A stretch of 64,000 bases of DNA from Mycobacterium sp. ACS1612 (GTDB lineage: Bacteria; Actinomycetota; Actinomycetes; Mycobacteriales; Mycobacteriaceae). Under the pieces are notes generated by a model, which had not been told where the DNA came from, searched no databases, and saw nothing but the letters and a program-made list of their open reading frames with translations. Below, in pieces: positions 23,797 to 32,527 of the stretch. The stretch is from NCBI RefSeq assembly GCF_001667505.1, contig NZ_LZHZ01000054.1:1-64000 (forward strand), written 5' to 3'. Made by a program: the position numbers and the translations under genes. Positions within the stretch are counted from its first letter, which is position 1; each line of letters starts with the position of its first letter.

Positions 23797-25314
23797 TTAC
23801 TGAGCCAATCGCGGCTTGCGGCCGATGGGAACGCGCAGCACCACATCGGTGCCGCCGGTCGGCACATCGTGCATGCCGAGCGAACCGTCGAGTTCCGCCG
23901 ACACCAGGGTCCGCACGATCTGCAGCCCAAGCCGGTCGGACTTCTCCAGGCTGAACCCGTCCGGCAGGCCACGCCCGTCGTCGTGGACGACGACGTCCAG
24001 CCACCGCGCTGACCTCTCGGCGCGGATCGTCACGCAGCCCTGCGCCTTGGTGGCGTCGAAGGCGTGCTCGATGGCGTTCTGCACCAGTTCGGTGATCACC
24101 ATGATCAACGCGGTGGCACGGTCGGCGTCGAGCACACCGAGGTCGCCAACCCGGTTGATGCGGATCGGAGTGTCAACTGTCGCAACGTCATTCATGATCG
24201 GCAGGATCCGGTCGACCACCTCGTCGAGGTTGACCTCCTCGTCCACCGACATCGACAGCGCGTCGTGCACAAGGGCAATGGACGACACCCGTCGGACGGA
24301 TTCGATCAGCGCCTCGCGGCCCTCGGCGTTGTTGGTCCGCCTGGCCTGCAGCCGCAACAGCGCCGCAACGGTCTGCAGGTTGTTCTTCACCCGGTGGTGG
24401 ATCTCGCGGATGGTGGCGTCCTTGGAAAGCAGCGCGCGGTCGCGGCGCTTGACCTCGGTGACGTCGCGGATCAACACCGCCGCGCCAACAGCCCTGCCGT
24501 GCACCACCAATGGCAGCGTGCGCAGCAGCACGGCCGCTCCCCCGGCGTCGACTTCCATCCGCATGCTCGATCCGCCTGCGAGCGAGTCACGGACGTGGTT
24601 GGCCAGTTCCTGTGCCTCGAACGGATCACCGATCAGCGGCCGTGTCACCGCGACCAGGTTGTGGCCCTCGAGTTCGGCGGCAAGGCCCATCCGGTGATAG
24701 GCCGAGATCGCGTTCGGACTGGCGAAGGTGACGACGCCCGCCTCGTCGAGGCGGATGAACCCGTCGCCGACGCGCGGACTGGACCGCGACATCGCCAGGT
24801 CGCCGACATTCGGAAACGTGCCCTCCGACAGCATCAGCAGCAGGTCGCCCGCGCAGTCCAGGTAGGCGCTCTCCAGCGGGCTGGCATTGTGGGCACCCAA
24901 CGCCGTCTGATGCGTCAGCACGGCCACCACTTCGTTGTTGTAGCGCACAGGAACCGCTTCGACCTGCAGCCCCGCGGCGATTCTGGCCGCGATGTTGGAG
25001 TTGGCCGAATCCTGTTGTCCCGCATCGTTTTCCCGGCCGATCGTGCCGGAATGAAAAGCTGCGGTGACCAAGGGCAGCTGGTCGCCAGGGGTGACCGTAC
25101 CGACGGCGTCGGCCAGCAGCACGGTCGGTGCGGTGTTCGGCCGCACCTGCGCGACGCACACCAGCTGACCGTCGTCGCGCCGTACCCACATCAGGTAGTC
25201 GGCGAACGACATGTCAGCTAGCAGTTGCCACTCCCCGACCACGGCATGCAGATGGTCCACGGCGCTGCCGGGTAGCACCGTGTGCTCGGCGAGCAGATCA
25301 CCGAGGGTGGACAT
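23797..25314 (-). CDS. pdtaS: PdtaS, cytosolic sensor histidine kinase
   Basis: 505 residues, close to the M. tuberculosis protein. Residues 1-150 form the GAF-like sensor, 180-290 a PAS domain (SPRVGDGFIRLDEAGVVTFASPN), and EIHHRVKNNLQTVAALLRLQ near 305 is the HisKA_2 box with the phospho-acceptor histidine. The ATPase domain has VQNAIEHAF (N box) and DDGRGLPDGF (G1). There are no membrane spans. With PdtaR it forms a two-component system whose output is an RNA-binding ANTAR protein, linked to copper and NO responses. It is 7 bp downstream of the biotinyl protein gene. Confidence 0.95.
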   Translation of the reverse strand: MSTLGDLLAEHTVLPGSAVDHLHAVVGEWQLLADMSFADYLMWVRRDDGQLVCVAQVRPNTAPTVLLADAVGTVTPGDQLPLVTAAFHSGTIGRENDAGQQDSANSNIAARIAAGLQVEAVPVRYNNEVVAVLTHQTALGAHNASPLESAYLDCAGDLLLMLSEGTFPNVGDLAMSRSSPRVGDGFIRLDEAGVVTFASPNAISAYHRMGLAAELEGHNLVAVTRPLIGDPFEAQELANHVRDSLAGGSSMRMEVDAGGAAVLLRTLPLVVHGRAVGAAVLIRDVTEVKRRDRALLSKDATIREIHHRVKNNLQTVAALLRLQARRTNNAEGREALIESVRRVSSIALVHDALSMSVDEEVNLDEVVDRILPIMNDVATVDTPIRINRVGDLGVLDADRATALIMVITELVQNAIEHAFDATKAQGCVTIRAERSARWLDVVVHDDGRGLPDGFSLEKSDRLGLQIVRTLVSAELDGSLGMHDVPTGGTDVVLRVPIGRKPRLAQ

Positions 25315-25321
25315 CGGAAAG

Positions 25322-25537
25322 TCAGCTGATCACGGCGATGAGGTCTCCGGCCTGGATGACGTCACCAACGGACACGCTCACCTTGCTGACGGTGCCGGCG
25401 ACCTCGGCCAGCACCGGGATTTCCATCTTCATCGACTCCAACAGCACCAGGGTGTCGCCCTCACCGATCTGGTCGCCCTCGTGAACCACGACCTCGAGCA
25501 CACTGGCCACGATCTCGGCGCGAACATCCTCGGCCAT
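25322..25537 (-). CDS. Biotinylated carrier protein TB7.3-like
   Basis: 71 residues from the ATG at 25535-25537; a start eight codons earlier is possible, but GGGGTGAAG precedes this ATG. ESMKMEIPV is the biotinyl-lysine hairpin, and the whole protein is one biotinyl/lipoyl carrier domain. Such free-standing carriers pair with acyl-CoA carboxylase subunits. Adjacent to pdtaS as in M. tuberculosis (Rv3221c). Confidence 0.93.
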   Translation of the reverse strand: MAEDVRAEIVASVLEVVVHEGDQIGEGDTLVLLESMKMEIPVLAEVAGTVSKVSVSVGDVIQAGDLIAVIS

Positions 25538-25652
25538 CTTCACCCCTTTCGGCTGCTCCATGCCGCTCTATCGAACCACAACGGCACGATTCGGGCGCGC
25601 TGCCAGGTCATGAGACAATGGCTGCAAAGCACAACCAGACGGAGGAACCATT

Positions 25653-25748
25653 ATGGCCAAGCGTGGCCGCAAGAAGCGCGACCGCAAGCATTCCAAGGCC
25701 AACCACGGCAAGCGGCCCAACGCCGGCTCAAAGTCTGTGGGGCGCTAG
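25653..25748 (+). CDS. Ribosomal protein bL37 (31-residue basic protein)
   Basis: A 31-residue ORF with GGAGG at 25641-25645 and ATG at 25653. The product (MAKRGRKKRDRKHSKANHGK plus a short tail) is almost all Lys, Arg and His and matches my memory of the actinobacterial 50S protein bL37, a short 23S-rRNA-binding peptide. Its stop overlaps the convergent rshA stop. Confidence 0.75.
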   Translation: MAKRGRKKRDRKHSKANHGKRPNAGSKSVGR

Positions 25749-26050
25749 CCCCGCCGAATGATGGTGGTGCGGCTGAGCTCGATGCGCAGCCGCTCACGTA
25801 GCCGATCAGGTGCCTTCTCTCCGCTGCACTTCTTCGCGATCAACGCCTTGACCCGCTCCTCGACGCCGTAATAGCGCAAGCAGCTGGGGCACTCCTCGAG
25901 ATGATGGCGGAGCTTGTCGCGCGTCTCGGCGGTGCACTCACCGTCGAGCAGGGTCCATACCTCGGCGATCACCGCGGCGCACTCCGGGTGTTCGGGATCT
26001 ACCGGGCCGATTGGCGGGGACCAGCGGTCCTCGGCGTCACGGTCACTCAT
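25745..26050 (-). CDS. rshA: RshA, zinc anti-sigma factor of SigH
   Basis: 101 residues. HxxxCxxC at H50, C54 and C57 (HLEECPSC), with C24 or C39 nearby, is the redox-active zinc site of the RsrA/RshA family. It holds SigH inactive until disulfide or heat stress releases it. Its start overlaps the sigH stop as ATGA, the usual coupled arrangement. Confidence 0.95.
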   Translation of the reverse strand: MSDRDAEDRWSPPIGPVDPEHPECAAVIAEVWTLLDGECTAETRDKLRHHLEECPSCLRYYGVEERVKALIAKKCSGEKAPDRLRERLRIELSRTTIIRRG

Positions 26051-26709
26051 GACGTCACCTCCTCGGGCGTGTCGAGCTGGCCACGGATGAAGCCGCGGTC
26101 CCTCGCCACGTCGGCCAACAGCTCGCGCAGCTGGCGCCTGCCCCGGTGCAGCCGGGACATCACGGTCCCGATCGGCGTATCCATGATTTCGGCGATCTCC
26201 TTGTACGGGAAGCCTTCGACGTCTGCGTAGTACACGGCCATCCGGAACTCCTCAGGCAGGGCCTGCAGGGCGTCCTTGATCTCGCTGTCCGGCAACGCCT
26301 CCAGCGCCTCCACCTCCGCCGAGCGCAGCCCGGTCGAGGAGTGCTCAGCGTTGGCAGCCAGCTGCCAATCGGTGATCTCCTCGGTCGGATACTCGGACGG
26401 CTGCCGCTGCTTCTTGCGGTAGCTGTTGATGTAGGTGTTGGTCAGAATCCGGTACAGCCACGCCTTCAGGTTGGTGCCCTCGCGGAACGAGCGGAACCCG
26501 GCGTAGGCCTTCACCATGGTTTCCTGCAGCAGGTCCTCGGCGTCCGCAGGGTTGCGCGTCATGCGCAGAGCACCGCCGTAGAGCTGGTCGAGCAGCGGAA
26601 TCGCGTCGCGCTCGAACCGCGCCGTCAGTTCGGCGTCGGTCTCTTCGGGTTTGTCGAGCGCCGACGTATCCGGCCCGGTATCCGGCGCCTGTCCGTCGAT
26701 GTCGGTCAT
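26047..26709 (-). CDS. sigH: SigH, ECF RNA polymerase sigma factor
   Basis: 220 residues from the ATG at 26707-26709, which matches the M. tuberculosis start (MADIDG/MTDIDG); a longer frame to 26796 exists. Region 2 (RFERDAIPLLDQLYGGALRMTRNPADAEDLLQETMVKAY) and region 4 (FRMAVYYADVEGFPYKEIAEIMDTPIGTVMSRLHRGRRQLR) are nearly identical to SigH. It controls thioredoxin, chaperones and other stress genes. I could not identify the expected autoregulatory GGAA...GTT promoter with correct spacing. Confidence 0.95.
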   Translation of the reverse strand: MTDIDGQAPDTGPDTSALDKPEETDAELTARFERDAIPLLDQLYGGALRMTRNPADAEDLLQETMVKAYAGFRSFREGTNLKAWLYRILTNTYINSYRKKQRQPSEYPTEEITDWQLAANAEHSSTGLRSAEVEALEALPDSEIKDALQALPEEFRMAVYYADVEGFPYKEIAEIMDTPIGTVMSRLHRGRRQLRELLADVARDRGFIRGQLDTPEEVTS

Positions 26710-26907
26710 TGTGGGGAACACCGTCCCTTCCGTCGCGGCGCCACCAAACAAGCCCGGCACGTCGACCGCACGGTCCAGGCATATGGCAGGCACCAAAGAC
26801 CCCTTCCCTCGATCCTAGAGGCAATGACCGACCCGGCCCGTTTGCGGGCCGAATCGCTACCAATAACAGCACGCACAGGCGCGGTTGTTCCCACATACGC
26901 TGGGCGC

Positions 26908-27396
26908 GTGGCACGTGCGGCGACTCCGGCGATCGCGGCCCTGTTGGCTGCGCAGGCCCCACACGAGGTCCTGCAGTACCACCACGACCCTCGCAACTCG
27001 TCGTTCGGCGAGGAGGCGGTGGCCGAGCTTGCGCAGGTCGAGGGCGTCAACCCGGAGCAGGTGTTCAAGACGCTGGTCATCGCGCTGCCCAAGGGGCTGG
27101 CGGTCGCGGTGATCCCGGTGCCGTCGAAGTTGTCGCTGAAAGCGGCGGCGGCAGCGCTCGGCGTGCCGAAGGCGACGATGGCCGAGCGGGCGGCCGCCGA
27201 GCGCTCGACGGGCTACGTGGTAGGCGGGATAAGCCCTCTCGGCCAGCGCAAGCCGTTGCCGACGGTGGTCGATGCCTCGGCGCTGCGCTGGGACCGGGTG
27301 CTGTGCAGCGCCGGTAAGCGCGGCTGGGACGTGGCGCTGCATCCGCAGGACCTGATCCGGCTGACCAACGCGGTCACCGCCGACATCTGCGCCTGA
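26908..27396 (+). CDS. ybaK: YbaK-family Cys-tRNA(Pro) deacylase
   Basis: 162 residues from the GTG at 26908 (VARAATPAIAALLAAQ), which gives the family length; the frame is open far upstream but opposite sigH. EVLQYHHDP, FKTLVIALPKG, KATMAERAAAERSTGYVVGGISPLGQRKPLPTVVD and the final KRGWDVALHPQDLIRLT are the YbaK/ProRS-INS signature. The enzyme hydrolyses mischarged Cys-tRNA(Pro). A hairpin at 27420-27447 follows the stop. Confidence 0.9.
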   Translation: MARAATPAIAALLAAQAPHEVLQYHHDPRNSSFGEEAVAELAQVEGVNPEQVFKTLVIALPKGLAVAVIPVPSKLSLKAAAAALGVPKATMAERAAAERSTGYVVGGISPLGQRKPLPTVVDASALRWDRVLCSAGKRGWDVALHPQDLIRLTNAVTADICA

Positions 27397-27419
27397 CTCT
27401 TCGCCGAACGTGGGTTACC

Positions 27420-27447
27420 CGCACGCTTTGAGGGTGCGAAGCGTGCG
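27420..27447 (+). terminator. Hairpin after the ybaK-type gene
   Basis: 9-bp arms cgcacgctt (27420-27428) and aagcgtgcg (27439-27447) with a 10-nt loop, 24 bp past the stop and 52 bp before the SDR gene. Confidence 0.6.
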
Positions 27448-27498
27448 TTAATCCCGCAGTCGCGCATCCGCCGAGCGAGAGCGCCCTAGGGTGAGCCC

Positions 27499-28347
27499 AT
27501 GTCGCTTTCGCAGAAGACCATGTTCATCTCCGGCGCCAGCCGCGGCATCGGCCTGGCAATCGCCAAGCGCGCGGCCGCCGACGGCGCCAACATCGCGCTG
27601 ATCGCCAAGACCGCCGAACCACATCCGAAGCTGCCCGGCACGGTGTACACCGCGGCCAAGGAACTGGAGGAAGCCGGCGGGCAGGCGTTGCCGATCGTCG
27701 GCGACATCCGCGGCGAGGAGTCGGTCGCGGCGGCGGTGGCGCAGACGGTCGAGCAGTTCGGCGGCATCGACATCTGCGTGAACAACGCCTCGGCGATCAA
27801 CCTCGGCTCCATCAAAGAGGTGCCGCTCAAGCGCTTCGACCTGATGAACGGCATCCAGGTGCGCGGCACATACACCGTTTCGCAGGCTTGCATCCCGCAC
27901 ATGATCGGCCGCGACAACCCCCACATCCTGACGTTGTCACCGCCGATCCGGTTGGACCCGGAATGGCTCAAGCCGACCGCGTACATGATGGCGAAGTACG
28001 GAATGTCGTTGTGCGCGTTGGCCATGGCCGAGGAGTTGCGGGAGGACGGCATCGCCTCTAACACGCTGTGGCCGCGCACGCTGGTGGCCACCGCCGCGGT
28101 GCAGAACCTGCTCGGGGGCGACGAGGCCATGGGCCGCGCGCGCAAGCCCGACGTGTACGCCGACGCGGCCTACGTCATCCTCAACAAATCTGCCCGCGAA
28201 TACACCGGCAACGCGCTGCTGTGCGAGGACGTGCTGCTGGACTCCGGTGTCACCGACCTCTCGGTCTACGACTGCGTGCCGGGATCCGAACTGGGCGTCG
28301 ACCTCTGGGTCGACACCCCCAACCCGCCGGGATACACGGGGCCTTAG
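27499..28347 (+). CDS. Short-chain dehydrogenase (HSDL2-like, Rv3224)
   Basis: 282 residues. SGASRGIG at 11-18 binds NAD(P), NNAS near 95 is the structural motif, and YMMAKYG holds the catalytic Tyr and Lys. The preceding Ser is in TLSPPI. The long VYTAAKELEEAGG segment and the C-terminal DVLLDSGVTDLSVYDC mark the HSDL2-like subgroup, probably acting on lipid-like carbonyls. It corresponds to Rv3224 beside sigH. Its stop overlaps that of the convergent alcohol dehydrogenase by 4 bp. Confidence 0.9.
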   Translation: MSLSQKTMFISGASRGIGLAIAKRAAADGANIALIAKTAEPHPKLPGTVYTAAKELEEAGGQALPIVGDIRGEESVAAAVAQTVEQFGGIDICVNNASAINLGSIKEVPLKRFDLMNGIQVRGTYTVSQACIPHMIGRDNPHILTLSPPIRLDPEWLKPTAYMMAKYGMSLCALAMAEELREDGIASNTLWPRTLVATAAVQNLLGGDEAMGRARKPDVYADAAYVILNKSAREYTGNALLCEDVLLDSGVTDLSVYDCVPGSELGVDLWVDTPNPPGYTGP

Positions 28348-29504
28348 TCGAATTCGATGACGCCCCGGATATTGCGCCCTTCTCTCAGGTCCGCGATGGC
28401 GTCGTTGATCTCGTTCAGCTTGTAGCGCTTGGTGATCAGCTCGTCGAGCTTGAGGTGCCCGTTGCGGTACATGTCCAACAGCATCGGCATGCTGGCCCGC
28501 GGATTCATGCCGCCGTAGATCAGCCCCTTCAAAGTTTTGCAGCTCTGCAGCATGTCGACGAGCAGCATCGGCACCATGCTCAATTCGAACTTCGGAACCC
28601 CGGTGATCAGGCAGGTGCCGCCCTTGCTGGTCAACGCCAGCGCAGGGGTCAGCATGTCTGCTGTGACCACGCTCGGCGTCAGTACAACGCGGTCCGCCAT
28701 CACCCCGCGGGTGAGCTCCCTTACCTGAGCAATGGCCTCCTCCATGGAAGGACTGGTGTCCGTTGCGCCGAAGAACTTTGCCGAATCACGCTTGAATTCA
28801 ACGGGATCCACCGCGATCACCATATTGGCGCCAGCTGCGCGCGCACCTTGCACGGCATTGATTCCCACCCCACCCGTCCCGACGACGACGACGGTGTCCC
28901 CCGGTTTCGTGCCGACGCCGGTGGTGCCCGACCCCCACCCCGTGGTCACGCCGCAGGACACCAGCGACGCCGCTTCCAGCGGAATCGACTCATCCAGCTT
29001 GATCACCGATTCCTCTGCGAGAAGGCCATATTCGGCGAATGTGCCGAGCTGACAGAAAGCCGTGACATCCTCGTCGCCGAGGTGACGGCGACGGGCGCCG
29101 TCGATCGATTCCTTGGTCAGCATGGCTGCGCCGTTGTCGCACAGATAGGTCATCCCCGATACACACCATCGACACTTGCCACATGCGGCGATGAACGAGT
29201 ATGAGACGCGGTCGCCGGGCTTCACAGATCGGACGCCAGGACCGACCTCGGCGACGACGCCGGCACCTTCATGACCGCCGATCAACGGGAAGTAGTCGAG
29301 GCGGGGCATCCCCATGGCCTCCATCATCGCGGCGAGGTCCGGTGTGGGAACCATGTCACCCGTCGAGAAGTGGTCGTCGGAATGGCAGATGCCCGCGACC
29401 GCCATCTTCACCAGCACCTCGCCCTCGCGTGGCGGGTCGAGCGTGATTTCCGTGATCTCCCAATCCTGCCCCACCCCGCGAATCACCGCGCCCTGACACT
29501 TCAT
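28344..29504 (-). CDS. NDMA-type zinc alcohol dehydrogenase
   Basis: 386 residues. The catalytic zinc ligands are in GICHSDDH and GGHEGAG, the structural zinc loop is CGKCRWCVSGMTYLC, and VGTGGVGINAVQGA is the Rossmann turn. The length and SGTTGVGTKPGD segment place it with actinobacterial Rxyl_3153-type NDMA-dependent dehydrogenases that oxidise alcohols with tightly held nicotinamide. The ATG overlaps the aldehyde dehydrogenase stop (ATGA), so the pair likely converts an alcohol through an aldehyde to an acid. Confidence 0.9.
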   Translation of the reverse strand: MKCQGAVIRGVGQDWEITEITLDPPREGEVLVKMAVAGICHSDDHFSTGDMVPTPDLAAMMEAMGMPRLDYFPLIGGHEGAGVVAEVGPGVRSVKPGDRVSYSFIAACGKCRWCVSGMTYLCDNGAAMLTKESIDGARRRHLGDEDVTAFCQLGTFAEYGLLAEESVIKLDESIPLEAASLVSCGVTTGWGSGTTGVGTKPGDTVVVVGTGGVGINAVQGARAAGANMVIAVDPVEFKRDSAKFFGATDTSPSMEEAIAQVRELTRGVMADRVVLTPSVVTADMLTPALALTSKGGTCLITGVPKFELSMVPMLLVDMLQSCKTLKGLIYGGMNPRASMPMLLDMYRNGHLKLDELITKRYKLNEINDAIADLREGRNIRGVIEFD

Positions 29505-31048
29505 CGGGCACCCCCGCGCGGCTTTAGGCCCAGCCGTCGCAGTCCGCGCGCCGCAGAGGCGCGCATCAGCCCCATCGCGATCCGGAACCTTCGGCGCGAG
29601 TAGGGGTACCAGAGCGGTTCATTGGCCTGAGTCGGAATTCGGGGCGTCGTAATCGCCTGTGGCCGACAATATTTGAGAATCCCCTCGGCGCCGCCGTTGC
29701 GGGCACCGATCCCGGAGTCCTTCCAGCCCGGCATCGGTACGTTGAACTGAAAACCGTTGGCCAACGCATCGTTGATGTTGACGGCGCCCGCTTCCAGCCG
29801 ACGGGCGACCCGCTCGCCGCGCGCAGGATCACCCGTCCAGACCGTCGCGGACAGACCGTAATTGGAGTCGTTGGCCAGCCGGACCGCTTCATCTTCGTCG
29901 GCGACCTTCACCACCGGCAGCGTCGGACCGAACGTCTCCTCGCGCATGCATGCCATCGAGTTGTCTGCGTCGGCAAGCACGGTGGGCTGAAAGAATGTGC
30001 CGACTCCGGTCGGCTTTCCACCCGTGGTCACTCGCGCCCCGCTGGCGACTGCCTGCTCGACGTGGCGGGCGACGATGTCGCGCTGCGCCGCGGTGGCCAT
30101 CGCGCCGACGTCGAATCGGTACTTGTCGTCGTCCTGGCCCTGACGCAGTCGGCTCACCTTGTCGGTGAGCTTGGCGACGAATTGGTCGTAGATCGGCGCC
30201 TCGACGTAAACCCGTTCGATCGACACACACACCTGCCCCGAGTTGTTCATCCCACCCCACGCAATGCCGTTGACCGCACGTTCGAGATCGGCGTCCGCCA
30301 ACACCACCGCGGGGTCCTTGCCGCCGAGTTCGAGGCTGTACGGGATCAACCGCTCCGCGCATGCCACCGCCACCTTGCGGCCCGTCGCCGTCGAACCGGT
30401 GAAGTGCACGTAATCCGAGTTGGCGATGACGGCGGCCCCGGTCTCGGCGTAACCGGTGGTCAGCGCGAGCACCGGCGGCGCCCCGATCTCAGCCCAGCCG
30501 CGGGCGAATTCGACCGCGCTCAGCGGGGTCACCTCCGACGGCTTGAGAAGCACGGCGGCGCCCGCGGCCAAGGCGGGGACGCCGTCGATAGCCGCGTTCG
30601 CGAACGGGAAATTCCAGGGAATGATCATCCCCACGACCGGATACGGCCGGTATACGGTCGTCAGCCGCTTGGTCATCATCAAGACGTTGTGCGGCCTCGG
30701 GTGGCGGTCGGCGAGGAAAGCCTCGGCGTTGCGCGCCCAGTACTCCAGCAGTCCCGAGGTCAGAGGTACCTCGATCGAGGCATCCGCGCGCACCTTGCCG
30801 GTTTCCGACTGGACCACATCGGTGAGGTGCTCGGCGTTGTCGAGCACCCATCCCTGGAATTTCAACAGCCAGGTCTTGCGGCCTCGTGGACCAAGGGCCT
30901 CCCACTCGGGTTGGAAGAGCCGAAGTTCGCGGGCCTTGGCAGCGACGGTTTCGGCCGAATCGTTCGGCACCGTCCCGACGACCGTGCCGTTGGCCGGATT
31001 ACGCACCTCAATGCTGCTTTGTCGGATTTCGGGTTGGATGGCGGTCAT
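29501..31048 (-). CDS. NAD(P)-dependent aldehyde (succinic-semialdehyde type) dehydrogenase
   Basis: 515 residues. ELGGKDPAVVLADAD holds the general-base Glu, NNSGQVCVSIERV the catalytic Cys, and IIPWNFPF with FTGSTATGRKV forms the cofactor site. The C-terminus (about residues 485-515) is an Arg-rich extension. It resembles mycobacterial SSADH-like proteins used for medium-chain aldehydes. It is upstream of, and overlaps, the alcohol dehydrogenase gene; a 99-bp gap separates it from the small membrane protein gene. Confidence 0.9.
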   Translation of the reverse strand: MTAIQPEIRQSSIEVRNPANGTVVGTVPNDSAETVAAKARELRLFQPEWEALGPRGRKTWLLKFQGWVLDNAEHLTDVVQSETGKVRADASIEVPLTSGLLEYWARNAEAFLADRHPRPHNVLMMTKRLTTVYRPYPVVGMIIPWNFPFANAAIDGVPALAAGAAVLLKPSEVTPLSAVEFARGWAEIGAPPVLALTTGYAETGAAVIANSDYVHFTGSTATGRKVAVACAERLIPYSLELGGKDPAVVLADADLERAVNGIAWGGMNNSGQVCVSIERVYVEAPIYDQFVAKLTDKVSRLRQGQDDDKYRFDVGAMATAAQRDIVARHVEQAVASGARVTTGGKPTGVGTFFQPTVLADADNSMACMREETFGPTLPVVKVADEDEAVRLANDSNYGLSATVWTGDPARGERVARRLEAGAVNINDALANGFQFNVPMPGWKDSGIGARNGGAEGILKYCRPQAITTPRIPTQANEPLWYPYSRRRFRIAMGLMRASAARGLRRLGLKPRGGAR

Positions 31049-31147
31049 GTGTGGTCTCCCGTTTCAAGGCGTTGCTGGAAGTGCGCCGTCAGTCAGAATC
31101 CCACCGCCGGGCGACCGCGCGCCGAGTATTGGCACACTCGACTGCCG

Positions 31148-31390
31148 TCACACCACGCAGACGTCGACGCCGAACAATCCCGCCGGCCAGAACAGTGCCG
31201 TCAACCCGTAGGCGCCGATGTCGGCGCCCGCCGGTATCCGGGTCTGCAGATGCGTCTGGATCAGCGCCACGTGCTCGGCTCGGAAAAAGGCGAACACCAG
31301 GCCGATCACGACGTATGGAACGGCCAGCCACATCGCGAACTCGATCATCGCCCCGACGCTGACCTTCCGGCTCAACAGACGACGCAGCAT
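31148..31390 (-). CDS. Small two-span membrane protein
   Basis: 80 residues from the ATG at 31388-31390, four bases past the oxygenase stop. Two hydrophobic segments (about 16-36 and 56-78) surround a short polar loop. No family recognised. Tight spacing in a set of three genes (membrane protein, MpaB-like oxygenase, membrane protein) suggests a shared membrane-linked function. Confidence 0.65.
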   Translation of the reverse strand: MLRRLLSRKVSVGAMIEFAMWLAVPYVVIGLVFAFFRAEHVALIQTHLQTRIPAGADIGAYGLTALFWPAGLFGVDVCVV

Positions 31391-31394
31391 GACC

Positions 31395-32261
31395 TCACAC
31401 CAACGCTCGGTGGCTGCGCACCCGCCTGCGGACGTCAGCCAGCAGCAGGTAGCTGCCGCCCTGGCGGACGAACACAGGAAGGAATCGGTTGACGAAGGCG
31501 ACCAGAAGAAACAGCGACTCGAACTGGCGCTGTTTGAAACCGCTCCACCGCACACCCATCGCATCGCGGAACACCGGCGCAAGAAACCCGACGGTGAGGA
31601 ACTTGAGCAGGGGCCGAAACGGCAGCGCGAGAACGGGATTGATCATCCGCAGGTCCAGCAGATCCCGCAGGTAGGCTCGGACATGGTCGTCGATGTGCAC
31701 GCGTCGGCAGGCCTGTTCCCAATACGTGTCGAAGTCCGCGCGCGTCGGCGGCCACTGCTGCTCGGTGACCTGCAGCGTGGTGCCAAGCGTCCACGCCGAG
31801 CGGTAGAACCGGTCGGCCTGTTCGGCCGTCATCGGGCCGCGCAGCAGTTGGTAGCTGTCCTCCAGGCCGACGAAAAGGCAGGCGGCGACCCACATCTGCA
31901 ACTCTCGGTCGAATGCGTTGTAGCGGACCGGGCTTTCTGCGGTGGACTTGACGTGGCGGTGGGCACCGTTGACGGCTTCGCGTATCGCGGCGCGGTCGTC
32001 GGGGCGGCCGAGGACCGCTACCGCCAGGTACTGGAACGTCGTCCTGGCCCGTTTCCACGGGTGCTTGAGCAGATTGCCGGACTCCACCTTGCTCTCGCTG
32101 ACGCCGTAGCCCACCTGCGGCCACGACAACTGCATGATCACGTTGGCGGCACCGGCGGCGAACGCCCAGAAGTCCAAGGCCTCGGCCACGCTCACTTCGG
32201 CGTCCGGATCCCAACGCGAGGTGCGCCGACGGATGTCGATGCGGCAGTCGGCGAGCGTCAT
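31395..32261 (-). CDS. Oxygenase MpaB-family (DUF2236) protein
   Basis: 288 residues from the ATG at 32259-32261, where the frame becomes protein-like and overlaps the upstream stop as ATGA. Seen: RRTSRWDPDAEVSV, NVIMQLSWPQVGYGV, RVHRHVKS-like GAHRHVKSTAESPVRYNAFDRELQMWVAACLFVGLEDSY and the C-terminal LPFRPLLKFLTVGFLAPVFRD, the pattern of the latex-clearing/MpaB heme oxygenase-like family. Conserved His in the HRHVKS and NAFDRELQMW segments may bind heme. Substrate unknown. Confidence 0.85.
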   Translation of the reverse strand: MTLADCRIDIRRRTSRWDPDAEVSVAEALDFWAFAAGAANVIMQLSWPQVGYGVSESKVESGNLLKHPWKRARTTFQYLAVAVLGRPDDRAAIREAVNGAHRHVKSTAESPVRYNAFDRELQMWVAACLFVGLEDSYQLLRGPMTAEQADRFYRSAWTLGTTLQVTEQQWPPTRADFDTYWEQACRRVHIDDHVRAYLRDLLDLRMINPVLALPFRPLLKFLTVGFLAPVFRDAMGVRWSGFKQRQFESLFLLVAFVNRFLPVFVRQGGSYLLLADVRRRVRSHRALV

Positions 32262-32440
32262 GCCAGGCACACCGCCGAGACCAGCAGCACCGGCCACCAC
32301 AGCACCGCCCGCCAGCCGCCGCCGAGCAGCGCCCACAGCACGCCGATGGCCAAGTACGGTGCCGCGAGCATCGCGGCGGTGCCGATCCATTCCGCGATCG
32401 TCATCTCGAAGCTCAAGACCTTTCGCACCATGCTGAGCAT
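32258..32440 (-). CDS. Small membrane protein upstream of the MpaB-like gene
   Basis: 60 residues with two hydrophobic spans (about 18-36 and 41-58). The ATG at 32440 or a second ATG at 32404 could be the start; neither has a clear ribosome site. Its stop overlaps the MpaB-like start. Unknown function. Confidence 0.6.
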   Translation of the reverse strand: MLSMVRKVLSFEMTIAEWIGTAAMLAAPYLAIGVLWALLGGGWRAVLWWPVLLVSAVCLA

Positions 32441-32527
32441 GAGCGGTTATGTTAATGGCTATTCGGAATGCGATGGACCGATTCACGGTTGTTTCAGCGG
32501 ATAAACCCGCCGAATGTGAACCGCGAT

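Noticed and set aside
26710..26800. SigH autoregulated promoter GGAA-N18-GTT
   Set aside because: GGAA and GTT are present but spaced about 10 bp, so the match is not acceptable.
26146..26907. Extension of the ybaK-type gene over sigH
   Set aside because: It is antisense to sigH; the GTG at 26908 gives the normal length.
29950..31492. A 476-codon + strand frame (30062-31492) opposite the aldehyde dehydrogenase
   Set aside because: Shadow of the dehydrogenase codon bias; no domain seen.
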